A DNA stretch of 64,000 nt from Euphorbia lathyris (taxonomy: Eukaryota; Streptophyta; Magnoliopsida; Malpighiales; Euphorbiaceae): positions 57,188,395 through 57,252,394 of the forward strand of contig NC_088912.1 in NCBI RefSeq assembly GCF_963576675.1. The letters run 5' to 3'. The position numbers and the translations under genes are program-made. Below, piece by piece: positions 1 to 10,758 of this stretch (position 1 is its first letter; each line of letters starts with the position of its first letter). Below the pieces are notes generated by a model that worked only from the letters and a program-made list of their open reading frames with translations, was not told the DNA's origin and did not search any database.

Positions 1-600
1 TTTAATGAGGCTCGTCTAAAGAGACCACCATCTGTTGTAATAAGGTGAATTATTATCAATAAAAGATTATCGTTTGTCTTTTTCTCTAAGTATCTATTGC
101 AGAATAAAAATATTCCACACAGTAAAATTTTAGGGGGCAACAAAATGCATCCTCAAGTACAACCCTCGTGACGGGTCCTAACTGCCTCTATGGCGTACCC
201 AATCTACCCTCAAAGATAGGAGAATGAAAAATCCCATCGGCGGATCAATTACCTTAAAGATAGGAAAAGATCGATTGCCATCAGGACGGGTCGAGTCACC
301 TCAAAGATAGGAAGACTGCACCCTAAATTCTCTCATCAAAGAAAGGAGAATGGAAAGTCTCACCGGCGGATCAATTACCTCAAAGATAGGAAAAGATTGA
401 TCGCCATCAGGGGCAGCTTTATCTCCTTAAAGGAAATAAAGCTAAAAACCTTCTAAAAGGTCCATGCCTTCTTAAAACGCACCTATTGGGATATGGCTGG
501 CCACCTATCCCAAAACTTTCCTACACTAATGAAATACTTGTGCAATAAAGCAAGGTTCTTAAGAAGAGAAATTGTATTAAGAATATTAAAAAATAACCAT
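1..600 (+). repeat. Z element: non-coding spacer with subrepeats
   Basis: There is no convincing gene here. A roughly 60-bp block containing CGGATCAATTACC and AAAGATAGGAAAAGAT occurs at about 228-287 and again at about 358-413, and a shorter relative (TCAAAGATAGGAAGA) sits near 300. Tandem subrepeats between pol and the 3' LTR are common in Tat-lineage Gypsy elements. The antisense gene and LTR to the right fit that reading. The pol genes of this element would lie left of the window. Confidence 0.5.
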
Positions 601-642
601 TGTTTATACTACAACTATTACAAAAAGTACGAGGCAAGCTAA

Positions 643-2880
643 GCATTGGCGGTCTTCTCCACTTGGGAAGGAATGGCATCTTCCTTAGGTGGACCCTCAA
701 CCTTCACAGCATCCCCTTGGAAGCCCACCTATGCACTCTGAGACGGGAGCTCCCCTTCCAATGCATCCGGGATGTGCTCAGACTTTTCATCATCCAAGTT
801 GATGAAAGGCTTGACGTCCTCGCCAGCATTCAACTTTATCTCCTCCAAAACTTGCCCATAAATGAAATCGCGAGGATTTTCCATCACGTCATATTTCCTC
901 GCCTCCTTTGCGGTTGGGACTAGCAGCTCGGGATCTTCAAAATCCAAGTCTGGGTAGTTGATCTTAATAACAGCCATGATCCTCTCCTCGTAACAAAAGG
1001 CCCGGCTGCCACATAGGACATCTGAACCTCTCAACTCCACCCGAGCAACCTCAAGGTCCTTAGTGGCCTCCGCAATCTTGGCCTCAAGGTCCTCAATGAG
1101 AGCCGCCACCACCGCAGCATCAGAGTTAGCCTTAGATACCTCAACCTCTAGACTTGTTATTGGTGCCTTATTGGCAATATTCTGGACGACGTCCGCCTCC
1201 ATGGCACAGATATGGTTACACGCTTGCCAAAAAGAAAACCAAAATCAGGAATCAAGCAAGGAAGAATAAAAGTGCAAAGGGTAACTTATAAACTCACCGC
1301 CAGGAGCTTCCGTTTTGCCATCTTGGCATGGCTGGTTCTAGGATTCTTGGCCCTCACCTCTTGAACAGAGGAGAGCCACCCGAATGCTTCTTTGAGGTCG
1401 TTCATAACGGCCTCACTCTCCATAGCCACCCTGTCGCCATGTTTGGCAAGCCAATATCCGCCAAGGTCAGGCTTCTCAGGCTAAACAAATGTTGATTCAA
1501 GTCAAACTCCAATAAAAGCTAAGCGCAAAACAAGTATGATGGATGAAAGACTCACCCCTTCAAAGTTGGAGTGAAACCATTCCACCTTTGGCTTACTAGT
1601 TTTGATGGCAGCCGCCATCAACTTCCCTCCACTAGTAGGGGCAGTTTTGACCCTTTTGTCAGCCTTAGGATCCGCCTTGTTATGAGGGAATTTCCCTTCC
1701 TTCTTCTCAACAGCAGCGACATCCGCCTTCTTCTTAGCTTCCAAGTCCTTCATCCACTTTTAGCGCTCTGCAAGGGCATCATCAGCGTTAAGCATCTCCC
1801 TGCTAAGGGAATAAAAAGAAAGAAGACAAACTTATGAAATGTGAGATAAGTAAAAAAAACCTTCGCAGAACTAAGGGTATGTTTTGTAGATGATCAATGC
1901 ACCCTCACGACAAAACAATGGTACGCCATCAGCCACAAATTCAAGGGCTTGGGCGTATAACCAGAAGTCTGTCTTGATTGCCGTCAGAAGCCTTGCAACT
2001 CTCTCTTCAACGGGTGAAAGGATGATTTATTCCCCAGCCTTGCCACTAGGATTTTAGTTCCAAGACGAGGGGAATCCTAAAGATGCGCCCTCCGGTAACT
2101 TAACAAAAAAGTACTTGTCCTGCCAATTGTGGACATTGGACATATTGTCCCTAAAAGGTGAATAACCTTTTAACTTGGAGAAGGTCAGGTGATCCTCAAT
2201 CTTGCGCTTGGTCAATGTATGGAGAGACCTAAAGACCCGAGGAGCTAAGACCACCCCTAGATTCGTCGCCAAATAAGAATATAAAACTATATCCAACCAG
2301 CCATTTGGATGCAGTTGACAGACAGGAATCCCAAAGACGTCCAAAATGTCACCAATCACTTTTGGGACATGAAAGACGAATCCTCTCTCTACATGACTCA
2401 TATATACGGCGAAGTACCCATTTGGGTGCATGGCGGGCCAATGGGTTTCATCCGCCAACATACATTCTACATTCCTCATCCAAGGATATAGACCTGTCAG
2501 CGCGGTCATGTCACCAAAATGACACCTATCATCAAACTAATGGCCTAGGAAGGAGCACCCACCAATAAGCCGCCAGCGGACAACATGCGCAGAAATTGAA
2601 AAGCCATAAAGGACTTGATTGACATTTGAAGGGCCTTCTGATAACATCCAGATATTATCCAAAGGCAAATCCATAAAGCTTTAAGCAATTAAAGGACCAA
2701 AAGAGCATTTAGCCATTGGTTACGGCTACGAGATACGCCGACAGGATGACGTATGAAGCAAATTATACGCCACGTGGGATCTTCGATCCAGTGATACGCC
2801 TCGAAGGGATCAGGCATCTTAAAGAGGCTCGCAAACCGCCACATCTTGGGAGACCCGTCGTCTAGCATCGATCCGCCCAA
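643..2880 (-). pseudogene. Z element antisense gene with putative gypsy-type transposase domain (PF04195-like), spliced, decayed
   Basis: I recognise a family known from plant Gypsy elements as an extra gene running opposite to gag-pol. The best-preserved exon (2054-2509) reads HVPKVIGDILDVFGIPVCQL followed by HPNGW, the hallmark of the PF04195 'putative gypsy type transposase' domain. No enzymatic activity has been shown for that family. Upstream pieces lie at 2689-2880 and about 2510-2690, the latter in several frames. Downstream exons at 1502-1753 and 729-1202 are Lys/Glu/Ala-rich and look like coiled coil. Introns are visible on the minus strand: donor near 1861 and acceptor TTCCCTTAG near 1806; donor GGGGTGAGT near 1555 and acceptor TTTGTTTAG near 1481; donor GGTGAGT near 1298. 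The frame has a TAG at 729-731 but stays readable to a second stop near 643 (ending EKTANA), so that TAG is probably a nonsense mutation. The gene lies just inside the 3' LTR. Confidence 0.7.
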
Positions 2881-2883
2881 AGG

Positions 2884-3212
2884 ATGTCGACGCCGCTATC
2901 CTTTAATGGAAACTAAAACCATTAATGTCGAATAATAACTCCATAAATGAGCTAACGATCACACTTCAATGAACATAGTAACTACCATTAATGGAATATT
3001 AATGGAGGGATTTCTAGTTACAAGATTAATGGTTACAACTATTCTAGTATAAATAGCCTCACATCTCAAGGCATTGAGGTACACTTTTCTATACTATTCT
3101 TTGTGCTTACAGTTTAGCATCATTTTATACTATACTGACTTAAGCATCGGAGTTACCCCGACCGTACCCAACGGCGCCCCCCCATAGGTGGAGTACCGAC
3201 ACAATTTCAACC
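2884..3212 (+). repeat. 3' LTR of Z element (borders approximate)
   Basis: A promoter-like TATA box (AGTATAAATAGCCTC) lies near 3050. It is followed by an R/U5-like stretch with ACTTAAGCATCGGAG and CCCAACGGCGCC, typical of large plant Gypsy LTRs in plus orientation. The LTR may begin at TGTCGACGCCGC (2884) and end at GATATCA (3212). Neither border could be tested, because the 5' LTR is outside the window. Immediately to its right the sequence becomes the E0 LTR, which is cut at its 5' end. Confidence 0.45.
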
Positions 3213-3227
3213 GGGAGATATCAACGG

Positions 3228-3865
3228 GGAAATGGTAAAACACCCCACGACCAGTTATGTAAAAGGCACGAAAACAGGAGACATGATGAGCTACAATGTG
3301 GACAGTTAGGGATTGTGAAGAAACAGGCAGGGAACTTATTGCACGAGGGAACTAACTGAGAAACGTGGGTAGTGGGAGCAAGACGTGGGGCGTGGCAGTT
3401 ATTAGCTCCAACAGACAAAGTATTTAAAGAAAGAAAAAGAAAGAAAAGGGATCCAACAAAAACCAATTCAACAAATGAAATCAAAATCAAACTCAATCCC
3501 AATGGAATTCAAAAAATTCTCAAATTATGGACTTTAGCTATTCTACAGCCTTAGTTTATTTCATTTTGATCAACTTTCAACTTGTAAGTTCTAGCTTTAG
3601 TCTTCCAATTATGTCAAAAATCTTATTCAACTCAATGCAAGCAATTTTAACTTCGAATTCTCTCTTTTAAGCATAATTTTAGTGTGTAGTCATAATCAGT
3701 CTTCTAGATTCCACTACGAACTTTAGGCTCCTTTGTGTCATTTAAGTCTTTTACACTTTCGTTTGATTAGAAGTTAGATCCAATTTACAGTTTTTTTGTA
3801 GTTTTAGATAAAGCTACTAGCACACTTGCAATCTGATCCAATCCACTAAAAAAAGGCGCTAAACA
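3228..3865 (+). repeat. E0 5' LTR, 5'-truncated
   Basis: The sequence matches 26640-27271 almost throughout, with a visible divergence of several percent. It therefore lacks about the first 150 bp of the LTR, which were removed at the junction with the Z LTR. It ends at GCTAAACA and is followed by TTTGGCATGCTCGGTGGGAC, which resembles the conserved plant Gypsy leader TTTGGCACGCCCAGTGGGAC and probably contains the primer-binding site, starting at 3869. A TATA-like AGTATTTAAAG lies near 3419. Confidence 0.75.
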
Positions 3866-3961
3866 ATTTGGCATGCTCGGTGGGACACTGCTGAAATACC
3901 GCCTAGAAAGAATTCAAAGGAGAATACTACTGCATCTGTTGATGCAGATGTGATGTATGGA

Positions 3962-5935
3962 AGTGCATGACATGGAGAAGGTCATGTGGAGGTTATTGAT
4001 GAGACAGAGGCAACATTCCCAGAAATGGAAGACGTGGGGTATGTTCGCCCAAACAAAACAAGGGAAAGTGTTGTGCAGATCCCTGACATAGGATCTTCCT
4101 TGGCTTTTGTGAGCGCTTTGAACAATCTGCAGAAATCCATAGACCTCGTGACCAAGATGATGGTGGAGGGTTTTGCACAGAAGCAGGTTGCCGAAACCCT
4201 AGTAGGAACCAGGAAGATTCAAGTGGATACAAACAAGGTTCCTTCTGCTGCTAAAAGAAAGGAAGATGTGATAATCCTAGAGGCAGCTAAGGGACAACTG
4301 GAAAAGTATCAAATATCACCACTAAGAGAGGATTGTGGTTGGAAAGGTACAAGTAGTAGAGGGAAAAATCCTATTGGAGCTAGAGTTAACCAACCTGTTA
4401 CACCAGCTGCTCATTTCCAAGCGCATACCAATGCACAAACTGGGCCTCATTTTTACAACCGAGATGATGACACGCCCCAAGACTCAAGGGGCAGGTTTCG
4501 AGGTGGAAGCAGCCCGTGTGGAGCATCTTTCGGTCCCTAATTTAGTGCGCATCAGAACCAAGTAGGGAATCATGCTATGAACATGGAGATAGTAAGAGAC
4601 ATGGTACAAGAATTTTATGGCCCTAGTCTCAGACAAGTAGGGAGGCTGGACTTTCACAAACCATACCTACTGGCCATAGATCGAGAGAATCCTTATCCAA
4701 AAGGATATCGAATACCTGAATTTACTCTTTTTTCTGCAGAAGAAGGGCAATCTACGCTGGAGCATGTGGCTAGATTCACTACCAATGTGGAGAATTAGCT
4801 AACCTTTTTAACTTTGACTACTTCAAGTTAAGAATGTTTCCTAATTCTCTTACTAGGCTGGCTTTTACTTGGTTTTCCTCACTTCCGCAGAACTCTATAT
4901 TTACCTGGCAGGATAGGGAGAGGAAATTCCACACTCAGTTCTATCGTGCAGAACTATAGGTGTGTGTAGCGGAACTCTCAATGATGTCCCAAAGGAGTGG
5001 AGAGATGGCTAACAATTATATCGCACATTTCAAACGCCTCAGGGGTCGTTGTAGGGTTTTCCTTCCTGAACACAACTTGTCAAAATGGCTCAGAGGGGAC
5101 TGGATATAGAACTCCGAAAAATGTTCCAAGTAATGGAGTTCAGAGATTTCTACGAGCTAGCTCAGAAGGTGTCAGAGTATGAAGATTTACTAAGGGAGGA
5201 TAACTATCGGAAAAACACCTCAATGGGATCTTATAGGAGGTCAACAAGCCAGAAGTAGCTGTGGCGGAGTTGTTAAACAAGGGGGCAAAGGTGTGCCCGA
5301 ATAATTTTTGGCCAATCAAAGAGATAGATCCCAAGAAGAATATTGTTCAGTATACTTTTGATGTGGAGAAAACTGAGGAGATCTTTGAGTATTTAGTCAA
5401 GGAGAGGTTTATCATTTTTGCAGCGAATTATAAGATGTCTGGGAGAGATGAGTTGAAAGGAAAGACCTACTACAAATATCACGACGCGTGGACTGATTCG
5501 ATGGGATCTTGTTGGACTTTTCAGAACCTCATACAAGATCGCATTGAAAAAGGGATATTGAAGTTCCTAGAGAAAAAAAAGCCCATGGTCATAGATGAAG
5601 ATCCGTTCCAACCCGCGACTTCAGTTAACATGACTTCTTTTGATCTTAGACAGGTTCTAAATAGCAAAGAAGCTGGACAGAACAAAGACCAAGCAAACCT
5701 CAGACGATCCAAAGTAAGCATTGAATGCCCAAAAGAAGGGTCGACATTCATGAGAGGTTGCAGTACCCAAGAAGAGATGAAAGCTCTATGGGGAAGGAGC
5801 CACGACCTAAGTTTACTAGAAAGCAACCTAGGTTCGTGGTTCCTTCTCCGATAAAAGCTAGTAAGGAGTGGCAAGTGGTGAAGCACAAAAATTTCCCTAC
5901 TCCGGTTACCAAAACTCAATAGCGTAGATTGCAAA
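3962..5935 (+). pseudogene. E0 gag, decayed Tat-lineage Gypsy
   Basis: This is a capsid gene remnant. Its N-terminal part (3986-4540) is charged and disordered. The retrotransposon gag core (PF03732 type) is spread over frames from 4577 to 5250, with recognisable pieces such as PEFTLFSAEEGQSTLEHVAR and DFYELAQKVSEYEDLLRED. A segment at about 5261-5854 contains YYKYHDAW followed by SCWTF, a degenerate Cys/His cluster typical of Tat gag. Stops and frameshifts separate all segments. The same gene is preserved in E0' at 27392-29433, which confirms the order. It cannot encode a full protein. Confidence 0.8.
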
Positions 5936-6157
5936 GAAAGAAGCTAGCTGAGAAATATAAGGCAAGGAAAGAAGTGAAGGTGTGGAAGCCTAAAGCACAA
6001 GCTGTAAAGTTCTCAAAGCTAGTAGAGATAAGGATAGGTGATATTGTAATCCCAATTAATATAGTATCACTTACCTTGCCTGTGGACTTCCAATGAGAAT
6101 ATAGAAGAAGGGAGTACACAGTACAGGAACCAGAAGTGCAAAAGGTGACAGTAGAGT

Positions 6158-6895
6158 TTGAAGCTTGGGAGATTCCCAAGGAAGTACCTAAAATCAGTAG
6201 TGGGATCACGATTCAAGCCCCATCAAATGGTGGTCCTAAGAAGGTGGTCTTCGAAGCCTTCTGTCCAGATGACTCAATATATTAAACCCTTGTATATCAA
6301 AGCCCACCTTAACGTAACACCTACTTCCCGGGTGTTGATAGACAATGGGTTAGCTGTGAATATTATGCCATGGAAGATGCTTCAGGCTTTGGGAAAAGCA
6401 ACGTAGATCTTATTGATACCGAAGTCATGGTGTCGGCATTCAATGGAGAAGTCACCAAGTCTTTGGGTATTTTGCCATTGGAAGTGAAAGTAGGGACTAA
6501 GTCAGACCTGTCTGCCTTTTTTGTGGTAGATTCGTCAGCCAACTACCAAGTCTTGCTGAGAAGGGACTGGATACACTCAAACTGGTGTGTGCCATCCTCT
6601 GTGCATCAGTTCTTGTTGTTTTGGAAAGGGAATGAAGTATAGGTGGTTTGGGCGGATGAAAAGCCATTCATGGCAGCATCAGATGCCATTGATGCCAAGT
6701 TCTATGGAAAGGAGATCGGTCTAGGCAGGTTTGTTGGATAGAGCAAGTTGGGTTTGCCGAAGAGAATTTCCATGGTCCCAAACAAGGGCAAAAGATTTTT
6801 TAGGCAAGAAAAAGCTCTAGTTGGGCCAAGTACCAGTAGGCCGCTAGACGACGCACCAATCATTGAAGAAGTCGATGATGATTAAGTCTTCCCAA
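6158..6895 (+). pseudogene. E0 protease region, decayed
   Basis: A retropepsin-like aspartic protease remnant. The active-site segment reads VLIDNGLAVNIMPWK, where IDNGSAVNIMP (D-N-G) is seen in E0'. A second landmark, VLLRRDWIHSNW, corresponds to the conserved L-G-R-D-W flap/dimer region, with Gly changed to Arg here. Two overlapping frames (6158-6406 and 6370-6642) show a frameshift. A TAG at about 6640 and further stops break the linker that follows. Confidence 0.75.
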
Positions 6896-7406
6896 GAACA
6901 AAAGACGGTATTTGCAGCCGCTCAGATAAAAGTGCATATACAGGAGCTGTTGGAGAAAATGTTACGTAGTGAACAACATGATTGTGCTGGAACTGAAGTG
7001 ATCTAAGAAGAGGAGAAAGAGCTTGAAGAATGGGAGGAGGAGATCCAATTGCATGAGCTCAAAGCTGCTTCACACAAATTGGAGGATAATCCCCATTAAG
7101 TGGAAGATCCTTTGGAGGAATTGAATTTGGGAACGAAGGAGGATCCTAAAGTCACGTTCATCAGTGGTTTGTTGGAGCCAAAACTAAGGAAAAAAATCAT
7201 TGAGCTCTTACATGAGTTTAAAGATTGTTTTGCTTGGGACTACAATGACATGCCTGGCTTGGATAAGAGCTTAGTAGAACACAAGATTCCAATCAAACCT
7301 GAGTTTGAGCTCCACTGCCAACCTCCTTGAAGCATGTCAAAAGAAGTACAATTGAAGATCAAGGAGTAGATTGAGAGGTTATTGAATGCAAAATTCATTC
7401 GGCACA
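6896..7406 (+). pseudogene. E0 reverse transcriptase, N-terminal fragment, cut by E1
   Basis: From 7100 the frame reads MEDPLEELNLGTKEDPKVTF and later CFAWDYNDMPGLDKSLVEH, the usual segment leading into Gypsy reverse transcriptase. It ends at FIRH, exactly where E1 inserted. The 5-bp target site GCACA (7402-7406) is repeated after E1 at 18786-18790. The RT continues at 18791. In-frame stops occur before and within this piece. Confidence 0.8.
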
Positions 7407-9307
7407 TGTTATCGTCGTAATTTATAGCATTTTTAGTATTTAATTACTAGTTATTTTATACCATTTTAATAAATTTTAATGATGGTTTTTGTATTTTTTT
7501 TTTCTTCATTTTATGTATCTAAGCCACTTTGTGTGTTTTCTAGGCACTTTCGCAAGGTTTTCGGTACAAATAACCAAGTCGGGGTTAAGGCGGCAACTCG
7601 GGAGTAAAAAGGACAAGAAAAGAGGATCTTTAGTGACACCCAGCGTGCACTTCGTCGCGGATAGGTGCTGCAAGATAAGAGTCTAATTGTTCACACTAGG
7701 ACAGATTTGACACATTTTCGTATTTTCAACTTTTCTCCCTCATACGGACTCGGATTGAGGCGATTCAAAATGCGTTGGAAAGCTAAGAGAAAGATGAAAA
7801 AATGTCTAATAATAATCATCTCCAAATTCGAAGTGAATCAGGCCCAGAAAATTAACCGAAGTTGATGAATATGTTGAAGCCTAAGATTCCTTTGACATTT
7901 CAACTCCTAAATTATTAAAATCTTCCCCCATGCTCTCTTAAATGCTAAATTCAGATGATAAGGAGTGGGAGGCCATAAGGATGACTTGTTCTTTGGAATT
8001 TTGTGTACCATTTTACTATAAAAGAAGGCTTTGGGTGCCATTTGAAGACACACCAAGCTTAGGCTTAATTCTTCCCTCTATAATGTTATTTTGTTGATTC
8101 TTATCCTTAAGAATCAGTTGTTTGTGTTGTTCTTATTGTTGTTAGAGTGTTGTTTGTGCAAAAGTTCATCTAATAAAAGTAAGTTTCAAGTTACCGAAGA
8201 AGTTCGTTCGGTAATCGTCACTACGGTTTCTTCTAAACTTTAATCTCTTTTATTAATATGAACTCTATTATCTATCTTTCTAAAATGTGTTTTAATCTAA
8301 TGATGGGCTAAACCCCTCTTAACTAAGGCTAAAAGTGGATCTTAACCTTAATTATGTGGTAATTACGTTTAACCTATTTAAGTTATCTTTATCCTTTTGG
8401 AGAACTAACTTATGATTCTTAATACTTGTAGGAGATGGGCCAACTCTCTACTTGGATATAATTAATCATTTATATTGACCGTGATTAAATTGATTAATCG
8501 AAATTCATAAGTTGGACCTAATGATCATTTAGTGTGGCTTATTGGTTTTTCAAGATTTTTCATAAATCTTATTACAAATCTTTAATTTATTACTTGAGCC
8601 GGACCAAGGGAAAGTAATAAATCGAAGGTTTGGAAATAAGAAAACTTAATGCTTCTTTGGATTAATTACTTGAGCCGGACCAAGGAAAAGTAATTAATCG
8701 AAAGTTTAGAACTAATTACTTGAGCGGTTTTTCTTGAATCTTAAGTAATCACTTTAGCCGGACCAAGGTAAAGTAGGTTAAAAAGGTTTAGATTTAATCT
8801 TGTTACAAATCTTAGATTTATTACTTAAGCCGGACCAAGGGAAAGTAATAAATCGAAGGTTTGGAAATAAGAAAACTTAATGCTTCTCTTGATTAATTAC
8901 TTGAGCCGGACCAAGGGAAAGTAATTAGTCGAGAGTTTAGAACCGATCTCGAGAACTATTAGTTAATAAGAAAAATCGCCATCTTAAAAAGGATAAAACA
9001 ACTTAAAAGAGGTTACGTGTTATTACCAAGCAAAGAGGTTAAGTGAAGCTAGAAGCCTTAGTTTCTTTTATTATAAGTAATCTCTCACTTAATTTGTGTA
9101 ATTTTTATTTCATTTCTTGCTTAAGTCTTAGCTTGGTTGTCCAACAAACTCTACATTTCGGTTGTTTAAATAATAGATAGTAAGCAAAGAGATTAGTACT
9201 TATAATCACCATCCTCGTGGGAACGATACTCTACTTTCATTTTATTACTTGATACACGACTAAGGTACACTTGCCTTCACATGCACGTATACGTAAAACG
9301 TTCATCA
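7407..9307 (+). repeat. E1 5' LTR
   Basis: The LTR begins TGTTATCG and ends TTCATCA. A TATA box (CTATAAAAG) at 8016-8024 sits at the probable U3/R border. Five subrepeats containing GCCGGACCAAGG lie between about 8590 and 8940. Near the end is ATCCTCGTGGGAACGATACT, a motif common at the end of plant Gypsy LTRs; the solo LTR at 35918-37662 carries a related version in reverse orientation. Transcription of E1 would start in this LTR. Confidence 0.93.
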
Positions 9308-9313
9308 AGTTTT

Positions 9314-9331
9314 TGGCGCCGTTGCCGGGGA
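9314..9331 (+). promoter_or_regulatory. E1 primer-binding site (tRNA-Asp type)
   Basis: TGGCGCCGTTGCCGGGGA begins seven bases after the 5' LTR. It is complementary to the 3' end of plant tRNA-Asp including CCA, the usual Athila primer. It is the minus-strand start site for reverse transcription, not a tRNA gene. Confidence 0.9.
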
Positions 9332-9408
9332 TAGTAGAATTATAATATTAATCTAGTCGAGCTTCTATTAATTTAGACGTTTTATTTTCTTTTATTTTTG
9401 TTGTTTTT

Positions 9409-10758
9409 ATGAACACAAGAAGTTTAAGTTGGCCTTTATTATTGCCCGATCCTGAAATTGAGCGTACTTTTCACACGAACTTGGCTAATCGAAGAGCAAA
9501 CATGGCGCAAGAGGAACGTTCCATCATGGATCTACTCACTCCGAACCGTTTGGACATGAATTCAAGTATCGTGGAACCTACCATTGGAGCAAACAACTTC
9601 GAGATCAAGCCGGCAATGATCCAACTTATACAAAACTCCGGTCAATTTGGCGGATATCCGAGAGAAGATCCAAACTCCCATTTAAATAAATTTGTTAAAC
9701 ATTGTTCTATGCTTAAGCAAAATGGGGTACCACCAGAAGCTATTAAACTAAAATTGTTTTCTTTTTCTTTAAGGGATGATGCAGCTGACTGGTTGGATTC
9801 TCTCGAGGCCGGATCCATTGGGACATGGGATGAGTTAGTTAAGAAATTCTTAGCTAAGTACTTCCCTCCATCTAAAACGGCGATGTACAAAAACGAGATA
9901 AGTTCTTTTCGCCAAACCGAGAGAGAGACATTATATGATGCGTGGGAGCGATTCCGTCGACTATTGAAGAAATGCCCACATCATGGATTTGAGAAGTGGC
10001 AACAGGTTAGTATTTTCTATAATGGTTTATCTTCCGCTAACTGTGCCACAATTGATTCCGCCGCAGGTGGAAACATCCTCAAGAAGACCCAAACGGAGGC
10101 TTATGATTTAATCCAAGAATTGGCGGAAAGGTGCTCTCATTGGCAAGCGGAGAAAAACCTGGAAACAAGAGCGGGAACATATTTGGTTGATTCGTCATCA
10201 AGATCCGGCATTGATGAGTTAAATAAAAAATTGGATCTATTAATGGCTAATTTGAACCAAAATAATTTGTGTGATTTATGTGGTTTAAATGGACATAAGA
10301 GTGAGGATTGTCAAGCGGCAAACCCATTCCTTGGGGATACCGCTAGTGCAAACTTTGTGGGAAATTTTAAGCAATCTAATCCTTATTCCAACACATACAA
10401 TAATGGTTGGAGAAATCACCCTAATTTCTCATGGACTAATAATCAAAATGTGCAAAATCCGCAAAGACCTCCACCCGGATTTAATCCTAATGAAAAGAGA
10501 AATGTTGGTGATGAAGCTTCGGCTATTGTAACAATTCTTGCAAAAATGGAATCTCGTCTTGCAGGTGTGGAGGAGTGGAAGAGAAATCAAGAGACGTTTA
10601 CAAAAGGGCTTGAAACGAGCATAAGCCAATTAGCAAAAGCCATATCCGAACGTCCTATGGGATCCCTTCCAAGCAACACGGAAACAAACCCAAGGGAGCA
10701 TGTGAAAGCCATCACATTGAGAAACAACAAAGAGTTACAATCGGCTCCAAGCAAATAG
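9409..10758 (+). CDS. gag: E1 gag
   Basis: This 449-residue frame encodes the capsid/nucleocapsid protein that packages element RNA in cytoplasmic particles. The retrotransposon gag domain (PF03732 type) covers roughly residues 90-230, with FSFSLRDDAADWLDSLEAGS as the clearest block. A CCHC zinc knuckle follows (C288, C291, H296, C301 in CDLCGLNGHKSEDC). The tail is Asn-rich, then predicted coiled. The first ATG after the primer site (9409) gives the longest frame. The stop is TAG at 10756-10758, and the same frame continues open on its far side into pol. The stop is therefore either a CAG-to-TAG mutation or a read-through signal; I favour mutation. Confidence 0.9.
   Translation: MNTRSLSWPLLLPDPEIERTFHTNLANRRANMAQEERSIMDLLTPNRLDMNSSIVEPTIGANNFEIKPAMIQLIQNSGQFGGYPREDPNSHLNKFVKHCSMLKQNGVPPEAIKLKLFSFSLRDDAADWLDSLEAGSIGTWDELVKKFLAKYFPPSKTAMYKNEISSFRQTERETLYDAWERFRRLLKKCPHHGFEKWQQVSIFYNGLSSANCATIDSAAGGNILKKTQTEAYDLIQELAERCSHWQAEKNLETRAGTYLVDSSSRSGIDELNKKLDLLMANLNQNNLCDLCGLNGHKSEDCQAANPFLGDTASANFVGNFKQSNPYSNTYNNGWRNHPNFSWTNNQNVQNPQRPPPGFNPNEKRNVGDEASAIVTILAKMESRLAGVEEWKRNQETFTKGLETSISQLAKAISERPMGSLPSNTETNPREHVKAITLRNNKELQSAPSK

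Noticed and set aside
9314..9331. tRNA-Asp-like sequence
   Set aside because: Only 18 nt complementary to the tRNA 3' end are present, directly after an LTR; this is a primer-binding site and there is no cloverleaf.
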